A stretch of DNA of 64,000 nucleotides, taken from the NCBI GenBank assembly GCA_942486035.1, contig CALNXK010000360.1, forward strand, positions 27,501 to 91,500, read 5' to 3'. This DNA comes from Porites lobata. Its lineage: Eukaryota > Cnidaria > Anthozoa > Scleractinia > Poritidae. The notes below the pieces were generated by a model. That model saw only the letters and a list, made by a program, of their open reading frames with translations. It made no database searches and was not told the DNA's origin. This document shows positions 11,613-21,900 of this stretch, in pieces. Both the position numbers and the translations under genes were made by a program. The number at the start of each line of letters is the position of its first letter. Positions within the stretch are counted from its first letter, which is position 1.

Positions 11613-13042
11613 ATTTCAGATTTATCAGTAGCTTTCTCTGCATATTGTAAACGACAGATAAAATTTTCACTGCAAATTTTGTCATCTTTTGTTGCTCGAT
11701 CAGGTCGTGTGGAAAGATTTTGTTAGGACGGCTCGGGATGATGCCCGGCCTAAGTAAGTTTTTTGCAAAGGGAATTTAATAAATTAGCTGATTTGTTGGT
11801 AGTTGTTAAAGACTTTAAAAAGAGTATGATAAGTCTGTAATAACTTTACAATGTGATCGACGTTGTCAGGAGAGAACTTGGCATATTACGTGTGTTGTGG
11901 TGCTGTTAGGACTTGTTATGACGTCATGAAAAGCATCTTGGCCGCCATCTTGGATTTTACTTAACATTAATTTATTGGGGATTTTATTCACTAAACGCCG
12001 TTTCTCTTACTTAAGATCGTAACTATCATGACGTCATAACTTGTAACCATTAGTAACCGAATCATATCAAATTTTGGCAAAACGTTTCTAAGGAATTAAA
12101 ACGAGGCAAAAAAGTTGTACGTCAAGGATTAAAATAAGCATACTGTAAAAATTATTGTTTCCAGCTTGTTCTTCTGTCCATCCACTTGCTGTGCAATCTA
12201 ATTCTGGATCATTTCTGCTGCTGTTGAATTAAAACAAGAGAACAAGAGTACGTCTGTAAACATCATTTAGTATTCCGCGGAAGGACAATCCAAATGCATC
12301 AAAGCCACTATCTGTTGGTTGATTTCGAAAAACGAAAAATTTCGTGCAGATGTGACGTGCTGTGCATCACTTCTAGTAATTTCAAAAACGTCGTATGTAA
12401 ATAAAACTTTAATAAACCCAGAACCCCCACAAAAAACTTTTAGTAAATGTAAACTACTGGTCATGCAGTGTATGGTGTAATACAGTGAGCAATTATGTGC
12501 AAAACGCACTGTTGTAAGTTGTTATACTAAAAAAGGAACTCACAAGATGTTAGTATTTGCATTATGATTACTCCTCATTAGTAAAAAGACGGAAAAAATA
12601 TCAGAGCTTCTTTTATCAGAGGAATTGAAGTGGTGTAAATAACTTGAAATTGCTTTTCGCACGGCCTTAATTTTGACAAACTTGTCATGTGATAACTTTC
12701 GCTAGCAATGAATTGTGACTGACTTAAGGTCTTCACTAAACACTGCACGGGGTCGCCATAAAAGAAAAAGAAAGAAAAGAACCAAAGAACCCTTTTGGCA
12801 GCTGAATATAAACCGATCTTCCCCAAAAGGTGACTTGTGAGAGACATTAGCTGATGAGCATTACCTGTAAAAATATCAGCACAAAGTTTATCCACTTATA
12901 TAACAGTAATCTTGTACCAGAAAGCAACTGAACACCATTTTGATTTTCTGGGCAAAACTATATGTGAGTCCTTGTACTTCAGTGTAATAATTTCGACCAT
13001 TACATGCTACGATGTTAGATCACTAATGAAATAAAAGTATGT
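11613..13042. other. Region upstream of receptor gene A
   Basis: This must contain the 5' UTR and promoter of gene A, but no core promoter motif could be fixed. It holds words such as GCCGCCATCTTGGAT and TGACGTCAT (about 11918-12040) that recur near 17470-17500, which points to a shared dispersed repeat. No other gene was recognised. Confidence 0.4.
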
Positions 13043-13064
13043 AACCCTAACCCTAACCCTAACA
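13043..13064. repeat. Interstitial telomere-like repeat
   Basis: The tract is TAACCC repeated about three and a half times, that is (TTAGGG)n on the other strand, the metazoan telomere unit. It is short and flanked by ordinary AT-rich DNA, so it is an internal tract and not a chromosome end. Confidence 0.85.
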
Positions 13065-13959
13065 TCATTAACAAGTTCCACTATATATCCGACATATTTT
13101 CTCTTTCCCAAGTCTCGGCTTCAGCCATTGTTGCTTTAAAACTTCGGTAATTTCCGTGCATTTATTTAGTTTCGCTTATTACTCCTTTTCCTGCACGTAG
13201 TCTGTCAAAAGCAAAATGTAGTTGGTTTGACAATGATGAAGAAATGATGACCAAAATATCTTCTGTTTGAAAATATGTAGGAACCGCTGAAAAATAAAAA
13301 CATAATGACTTGCACTTAATTCCCTGACTTCAGGGGGGAAAATACATGTCATAATGTCCAGAAAGTTCATAAAAGCACAGTCGAAACATTTGATCTTTCG
13401 TGCAGCGCGATTTACTCAACTCCTTTAGAAATCACTGCAGGCTTTACCACAGGTCTGGTTTATAGGCAATTTGGATGCAATTCTATGATTTATCATGTGA
13501 CCCACCTATTCATCAGATCCATTAATATAAGATAACGTTGACCGCAGGATTTTGAGTACGAGAGAATGCGTTCGACCAGCAGAAACCCGATTTACCTGTT
13601 TACAGGTTAAGACGTGCGGTGCAGTTGATGTCTCCAGGGCGTGCAAACCAGAAGAGATTACCAGCCCCTGCCAGCGTGCTTTTTATTCAAAACCTTCAAA
13701 GTTTCAGAGTTTTTGTTTTCGCTTTACAACAAAGTCTGTTTACAGGGTCAGCCAGTGGGGGTAGTGGAATACCAAAATACTTGAAATAAACCTTCCATGC
13801 AATATACCAAAAATTACACTAAAAATCGTGTTAAGTACGAAAATTAAGAAGGGACTCTCGACAAACCCTTTTGGAAAAGATAAAATAATTAATACATACG
13901 TAATCAACATGTATACGGTTTGAACTCATTTTGATTGGAAAAATATCAAAGGGTTTAGT

Positions 13960-14500
13960 TTAAAAATACGTACTGATTTCGAGTTTTTTTATGAATATGG
14001 GAAGGTTGTTCCAAATTTCACATCCTTTAAATCTTATAGAATATTCTTTTGTAATTTGTGCGTGCCTGTTCTTTGTGGATTTAGACTTGAAAAAATGGTT
14101 AAATGTGATAGGAAGTGTTTTTGAAAAAAAGAACTTAAAAGCAAATAATGCTATAGCTTCGTTGTGCAAGTCATCAATTTGTAAAACAGACAGGTTTTTA
14201 AAAATTGGCCGAGTATGATCTCTGAAATCTGAAAATGAAGTAACCCTGATAATCTTGTTTTGTAGTTTTCTAACTGATTCTAACCTCGCGAGATATGTAT
14301 TCCCCTATATTATATTTTCATAATTAAGATATAGGTAGATTAATGAATAATATATAGTTCTTAGTGTCTGGGAAGGAAGGTAGCGTCTGGCTTTAAATAA
14401 AATACCGATTGTTTTTGCTATTTTGGTTGCAATATGGTTGACATGTACTTGTCATGTTAGATTTGAATCAATATAATTATCGCTTGCAGCTTAACTTTTG
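13960..14500 (-). pseudogene. Decayed non-LTR retrotransposon, C-terminal reverse transcriptase part
   Basis: Read on the minus strand from about 14500 downward, one frame gives the familiar tail of non-LTR retrotransposon ORF2 (CR1/L2/RTE-like). It shows IDSNLT, VNHIATKIAKTIGILFKAR, TLRTIYYSLIYLYLNYE, GNTYLARLESVRKLQNKIIR, FSDFRDHTRP, and finally YSIRFKGCEIWNNLPIFIKK. At least two in-frame stops stand where the family normally has tryptophan (after IDSNLT and before GNTYL), so the copy is dead. No poly-A tail or target-site duplication was identified. The family-level name is uncertain. Confidence 0.75.
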
Positions 14501-16400
14501 CCAATATTCTAATTCTACAACGTAAGCTCTGAATCTCGTCCTACCGATCTGCAGGGGTACTTACCATTTACATGGAAAAACCGGAAATTATGGCTGGAAA
14601 ATTAAATAGTTCGCGCAATTCCGTTTGGAAAGCTTCAGAAAATATGGACTGTGGTTTCAGGCGATGCAATTTTTCTACTCTTCTTAGTCTGTTCAGCTGA
14701 TTTGAATAGTCATTTGTGGCGGGTCGTTCCCCCACCACGTCAAATTTTACAGTTTTATGTTTATACACCGTGAGATTTCCACCCGAGTGGTTTGAGTAAA
14801 TGGTAAGCACACGCCAGAACTTTCTAGTCAAATAAGTAGTTATTTATCACGGTACAGATAAAGAGGCATAGCAAACTTATTTATCATGAACACAACCCGA
14901 AACAAATCCAAGTTCAAATCCAAGAACAATTGAAGTGAACTATTGTTCATTGCTAGTCATAGTTGGTCCCAATAAAAAATAATTGTAATAAGTTCTAATC
15001 AACCCTTTTGGAACTCCCAGAACTCAACCCTTGAACAATTAATTAAGTGGCAGAAGTATTAAAAGAAGTTATAGGTAGTAAAATTCTGCCCATGTTGGCG
15101 TTCAAGGTATGATGACCGATGTAGAGCATAATATTCGTCCCAGGGTATTGTAATTCATGAGATTATAATAAGGTATGGGGAATCAATCTGATCTGGAACA
15201 AGCCCAAGACAGACTGAATTGAATATACTAGGTAATCTGGAACCCGACTTACTCGTTGGGGAGGGCGGGTGGGTCGCCAATCCTTCGTGTCGGACAAAGT
15301 GAAGTGAATGGGAAAATGCGTGCCAGTGTTTCCTATTATATATACTTATTTGCATATCATTAATTAATCCCCAGGGATGATATTTACAATTCAGATGGCA
15401 CGTGAATAGTTGAGAAATTCAGATTTTTGCAGATAGAAAAAGAAAAGACTCGTGCTGATGGGACCTGAAATTACTTTTCACACAACCTTTTCATTCCAAA
15501 GTAATTGTATGATGTTTCAAACCTTCACTATGGCAGCATATGTTTCTTTCGAGGATAAAGGAGCCTAAAAGCCAGTCGGCCAAAAAAGACAAAACAATTG
15601 GCTTTACTACTGTACTTATTAATAAGCGAACTGAAAAACTGATCCTATTGTCACGTTTTCTCTAGACATAAAAGATATCTGCAGAAAAATCCCCTCACCG
15701 TACACAGTTTCTTCCTCAAAGGACAATATGTAACAGTGCTCCTGGAAGAAAATAACAGCTTTATTTTTAGCTTTCTTATTTGTGCAAGTAAGCTTAAATG
15801 ATTTTAACCAGACGATTCATGATCAATTCAGAATGAAAAAAATACAAACCTACTACTCTACTGTCAAACGTTCCTTTTTTTCTGTTATTTTTTCATCTTT
15901 CCCCCTTTCTATTTGAACGGCAATTGTCGCTTTTGAACATCCATAGTGTTGATTCCGACATGATTTGAACTGTGGAAAGAAAATAGGTTTTCCTGACAGG
16001 TGCAAACGATTTTACTTTGCCATTATGTAGACTGTCCACCCATTGAAAAACATAACAATCCACAAAATAAACGTCAATCTTTCCTGTTTGGGTCTCATTG
16101 GCTAGGGAAGATAACATCATAGGCCTAACTCTTGCTGTCGCAGAAAACAATGAACAAATAAACGACACAGCCATAAGCATACCATGGACGGTGGAACATT
16201 TTTCGAAGAGGGCGCGCTGACTTGCAGCTAAAAAGAGGGGGGACTGAGGATAATTTCCTCTTAACAAGTCGTTTTCTTTTTCAGAAAGGTACCGCCCCTT
16301 CTCCGGTTTTTACTTCTCTGAGCAAACATCTATAAGCATAATTAAATCACCATAACGCCACTTGAACTCGCGAACTGGAGTCCAAACTACAAGGTCCGAG
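14501..16400. other. Intergenic stretch, no gene recognised
   Basis: This holds only short ORFs, the longest 124 codons on the minus strand at 15893-16267, without any recognisable motif, splice context or codon signature. I see no RNA gene. Confidence 0.4.
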
Positions 16401-16410
16401 GTTCTTAAGG

Positions 16411-16676
16411 CGCATGGCCATGCTAATGAGTTTTGCGAGTGTAATACGTGTGGGTAGTACGCTGGGTTCTAGAGGATATTTTTTTCTTATCGATACTGAT
16501 CGTTCGAGGCGAAGTCACGTCAACGAGGCGCGAAGCGCCGAGAGAAAAAAATAAATAGAAGCTTAATGCGCATGGCCATGTTAATGAGTTTTACGTGTGT
16601 AATACGTGTGGGTAGAAGCTTAATGCGCATGGCCATACTAATGCGTTTTACGAGTGTAATACGTGTAGGTAGAAGC
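16411..16676. repeat. Tandem repeat, about 57-bp unit
   Basis: The word GCGCATGGCCATG, followed by TAATGAGTTTT and GTGTAATACGTGTGGGTAG, occurs near 16411-16458, 16567-16615 and 16624-16672. The last two copies are directly adjacent (unit about 57 bp, joined by AGAAGCTTAAT). The first is separated from them by about 110 bp of unrelated sequence. Copies differ by a few substitutions. Confidence 0.8.
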
Positions 16677-16952
16677 TATAATGATAAAGTTCTTTGTACA
16701 GCCATCGTGCCTTTTCTATTTGATGCAAGTGTCAGAAGTTTACCTAAGTGCGCGTGCGCAGGACAAATGGGCTGGGTCATTTTTAAGGGTCATTTTTAGT
16801 CACATCTGAACGCTACCATCCTACCCACAGTAGCCCTTTCTATAATTTTTAACGTAAATTCAACTTGGGCTTCAGTTTCGTTCTTTCTAAGACTATTCAA
16901 AAACATTTTACTTGCCTTATTGTAACTTAATCCAGGGAATATACCCGTAAAA

Positions 16953-17165
16953 TTCCGAAAATAAGCCCCTCCAAATGTAGGCCCCCAAACTGGTGACGCA
17001 AAAAACCCTCCGTTAAATCGCCCCTCCAAATATAAGCCCCCTGGGGGTTTGTACTTGGAAAATTGCCCTCAAATACAAAGTAAAACAACACAAAAACGGT
17101 AAATTCACTTCCAACTATAAGGCAAGCCCAATCGAAAAAAATTAGCCCCGGGACTTATTTTCGGT
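16953..17165. repeat. MITE with CCGAAAATAAGCCCC ends
   Basis: The left end TTCCGAAAATAAGCCCC (16953-16969) is matched by GCCCCGGGACTTATTTTCGG at about 17146-17165. Inside there are further AAATATAAGCCCC-like words. The element is non-coding and intergenic. Confidence 0.7.
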
Positions 17166-18233
17166 ATAAAAACTGTTGTCGAACCCAGCCACGGGCAAAT
17201 GGCATATTCTTTCCTCACTAAATACCTCATCGGCATTCAGTATAATAATCATTGTTTATAAAGCTTTGCATATTTGGAAAAAAGAATAAAGGGCTAGTTG
17301 ACGTAAATCTTAGGAAAATCTAAATTCAGTTCGTGAAAAAGTTTTTAAATTTTGATCGCGTTATAATAACGAAGTGGTTTAAATCGAGAAAAAATTTTAA
17401 AATTCTACGTTAACAAAGAGACCCCACGGGGCCATTAGTGGGGGAATAAATCTGAATCTTCATTTAAATCCAAGATGGCGGCCATTAATAGTGACGTCAC
17501 AAGTTCCCAGTAACATTGTATTTTATTCTAAAATCATCATTTCATGTTCTTAAATTACGATCACACTTTAACCACCAACCACCAGCCCCTTACTTCCCTC
17601 CCCCGCCCCACTTTTACCAAACTTTGGAGTAAAGTTTGCTTATATACAACCGAGTATTTCTTAAACTCGAGTTCAGGCGGTTTTTGTTTGCCATTTAGCA
17701 CACGCCATACTCGGTAGTTTAGTTTTCATTCAATACGAAAATTACATAGTTCTCTTAGAGAGAAGTAATTTTTTTGATCTTTGGATGAAAAGAGGAATTA
17801 GAGTGCGGTGATGCCTGTAATACAACCCATGGTACGAGCACATTTATTAAATCCGTCAATACTCTTGCCAACTCACGATCAGTATGTTCTTTTCTTAATT
17901 GTTTGTTACGTAAACTTAAGATCATATAGATGCCGACGTATGAAAGATTAATATTATCAAATGTCTTGAAACATGATCCGCGTTTCAAGATTGTCTACAT
18001 TTCTTGTACATAGTATACACTGTTGAGGTGGTCCAGTCCTTGTCCTCTCTATGGTATGGTCTCACATATGGATACCTTCTCTAGCTTGTTGTTATCCTGC
18101 TGTCATCAACTGCGTTGTGTCTCGTTTGAATCCCAACCGCTGATGATTCACAATCGGAATCTCGACAGGCCTTTACTTGGACTATGTAGTATAAAAATAA
18201 GGAACCTCTAACAAAGGTTTTGCGTATTTTGCC
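17166..18233. other. Intergenic DNA downstream of receptor gene B
   Basis: This stretch must hold the 3' UTR of gene B just below 18234. A block with AAGATGGCGGCC and GTGACGTCAC (about 17472-17500) resembles sequence near 11.95 kb. No gene was recognised. Confidence 0.4.
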
Positions 18234-18962
18234 TCACAGAAACTTAAAACGTAACCAATATATGATGTTAAACAGCGCAAAACAAATCGGAAAGAGAACC
18301 CTGGCGTAATCATCAACACAATCAGGGTCAATGAAATGAAGGCAGGTCCTCTTTACACTGCACTGTGGAGTTCTGGGATAGGTGAGTGGTCTGTGTTCGA
18401 TGTCACTGGATGAACGGTGCCGTTTAGCTCTTGATCGCTCACAGAGATGAGTAGTCGCTTTCTTTGACTTGTCAGCGAATGCACTATAACTCTAGTGGAT
18501 TATCAGAAACATGTATTAATGTATAAATTTTATGAGACAATTTCAAAACAAGAAATAGTTGCAAATTTGAAAGCAATAGTCGTGGTCAGTGAAATGGTCC
18601 TTGGACTGAGAGCGATCAACTAGAACCAGGTAGAATGTGCTAAAATCACTTCCCTACCCCACCCTCACCCAGGGTAATTAGTTAAAAGCTTTGCTCTTTG
18701 AAATCTGCAATCAAGCCCGGCTGTGAAATTCAGGGTTGGGGGCTAGGGACAGGGATGCAGTGGCATCGGTAGGGGTTACCCACCGCAGAAAGATCATTAT
18801 TTTCATAATTTGAGCATCTTCCTCAACTAAGATATTATAATGATGTGAAGTATATATGAAATAATTAATTTTTGAACGGCGGTTGTAGATGAAAGTGAAA
18901 AATGATCATCGCAGTAAATTTTCCAATTTAAGCAATTGGAAAGAAGAAGCCTGAAAAAATCA

Positions 18963-18996
<34 letters not shown>

Positions 18997-21900
18997 GTTA
19001 CCGGTGCGTTGGTCTACCAAATGAGCTATGAAGCCACACATTGGGAGCGAGGTCAATTTATTGAGTTCATATCTCCCGTGAGATAAGATATTATATTACA
19101 TACTTTTGTACTAAGTTATCTGCCCCGATCATTTCGTTTCGATTTCTCCAATAGTCAAACGAAATTTTAATTAAAATTACTAAGTAATTAACTTGCCCAT
19201 GCTCCGCCCAGAGCCTGGTAGCACTTGAGTGCTACAATACACTGAATTCAAGGCAGTTAACGTTCCTGTAAAAACCCTTTTGGATTGACCTTATGAGCCG
19301 TGAAGACTATTTATAATTACAATAACTGTCATATACAGTACCTCGAGTGGATCGTAGTGGTCGTAATCTGGATTACCCTTGTGGGGTATACTACCATTCA
19401 TAGCTGATTTCCGCGAGTTGTTTTTTAATGACTCTTCTTCCTATTTTTAAGACATATTCAAAATACAGATGAGCACTTCAATCTGTACACAACAAGAAAT
19501 ATGCTCTGCATAAAGTTTCATTTGTTTCGTTACTTACCGCTTCTTCTATCTGTTGGAGATTCATAATCTTTTTTAACCGTTTATTATGAACATTGACAAC
19601 ATAGAGAACAAAAGTGTACTCCACTAGTACGCAGAAAACAAACAGAAAGCTACCAATTAGATACCAGTCTATTGCCTTGACGTACGATACCTGAAATGAA
19701 ACGAAAGAAATGATTTGAGTAAAAGATTTTTTGAATTCACATACATTTCACATTTCTAGCAGTTCTAATGCCGGTTTTGAAGCCAAATATAGACGAAAAG
19801 GAACTGAGTAAATCTGGAAATAGCTTACATTCGCAGGTCCAAACCAGTACGCAAGGTAAGATAAGATAAGATAAAATAAGCCCGATAACATAAAACAAGG
19901 CAAGACTAGAGAAGATATTAGGCATGACGATATAACATAATATAAGATAGCAACTATCTGCTGTGGCCCTGTTCCTGATAGAGAATATGTGAATTTATTA
20001 CCAGTCCATACCTTTGGCATTGTGGTATTCAACATATTTAATATAGTGGTTATCGTCAGTACTGAAGTTATCCCGAGAGCTATCCGGGCTGCAGTAGCAT
20101 CGGGGGGAATGCAAAACGATATCCACGATAATATCACAATTAATGCACACGGTGCATAAATATGAATAAGAAAATATCCAGCTCTTCTTGTAAACTTAAA
20201 TGACGAGGAGAGACGCGACCAGTTTCCTAAAAAGAAAGAGAAGAGTCTAAAAACTAGCAGTCTATTTAATTTTAAGACAATAAAGACACAGTTTACTAAA
20301 AATTATATTATCCATTCCAAATATTTCTCGGTTTCTGATTGGCTTAAATCCCCTGGGTAATTCTTCAACATTAGCTAGCGTTGACCAAATTTGGAAGAAT
20401 TTTGAAACATCCAGTAAAATGTCATCAATAGCACAGGCTATAGCCCGGGGCTATAGCCAGTAAAAGAGACGGTAATCGCCGAGTCGTCGTTGGCTCGGTT
20501 GCTTCAGTTAGAAAATGACAAAAAATTTTCACACGTTTGGCAAGAAGAAATAGCCGAACTGCTGAGAACCATAGCAAGAACAGCAAAAAACAAAGAGGAC
20601 CTAAGGTGGATAACTCCCTCGTCGAGCTGCATAATTAATTCTTCGTATCATACTAAGCCTCATCCAATAATTGTTAATTACGAACGAATTGTAATCAAGA
20701 AAAGAGTTTGCTTTAAACACGAATTATCATTATTTTTATGTTGAAAGGGAGCTGAGTCCATAACCAAAGGCACTTAAGTCTGTCAAACAGGATCTAGAAA
20801 CATATTTCCGAATGGACTTTTGTCTGCGATGCACCCACCTGAGTAATAAGCTGTAAAATAACTAGTTGTTGTTGCGCCTGTTAAGTTGTATTGTGGCATA
20901 TCATCCAGTTTTTCATTTACCGCCACGCCTTTGTCGGTTCGATTTTCCCATCTATACTGCATATTTTCAGCGTTGTAGCCATCTGAAAAGTAGAGACAAA
21001 TAAAAAACAAAAACTCAGCCGATCGCCACAAATTCTAGTGATAATCACTGACGCGCGAACTTTGAGTAATGACTTCATAAATACCAGGTTTTAAATAACT
21101 TACAGCTCTCGATGTTCAAATTGCACTGCTGTTTATCAAAAGGAAAAAGTCGCAAATCCATGGGACAGTTGGCCCGCACAGTCACTCTGTAAAAACAGAT
21201 AAGAGGATATAAACTGCAGATGTATCTATCGCGTCAGTTTTGCTTACACAATTTAAGAGAAAGGCGAGAATTCATCATGCGTCTTTTTAAATGATCAGAT
21301 TTAAAGTCTAACTTGTGTTGGGGGCAATGAATATTCTCAGCGATGAAGATCAAATTTAATGGGCTATTTTTCGTGATATCGATTAGGGAATTTGACAGTA
21401 GAGTAACGCTGACAGTGTGGTTAGTGTTTCTGATTAAGGGCTTACTTGGCGCTTAAAAGCTTTTAAATTTCTTTAATTTGCCATATTAACCCATTTGATA
21501 ACTCTAAGCTCTGCATTTCGGTGCCAAGTGACGCATTAGCTTTGTCTCTGTAGGGACGAGCCCCTTTATCCACGAAATGTTTGGACAAGAGATGATGGCG
21601 CCGGCAGTGGTGAGAATATTCGTTTCCCACAAGCGGCCTGGGTTCGAGTCCTGGCGTCGACGCCATATGTGGGTCGTGTTTGGTGTTGGTTCTCTCCCTC
21701 CCACCAAGAGGTTTAATTTAGCTCTGAGTAATCCGGTTTTCCCCTCTTCTCAATAAGTAACACTTTCAAACTCCAATCATTAGACCAATATAACAACGAT
21801 TAAGCTTTTGGCCACTTATTATTGGCTTGAGTACCTGGCGTTGTAATGAACCCCACCATCAGGAGATATGGACAACAGCTTGTTTATCATCGTCACTTTA

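Noticed and set aside
15893..16267. 124-codon minus-strand ORF
   Set aside because: There is no recognisable domain, no flanking exons, and the composition looks random.
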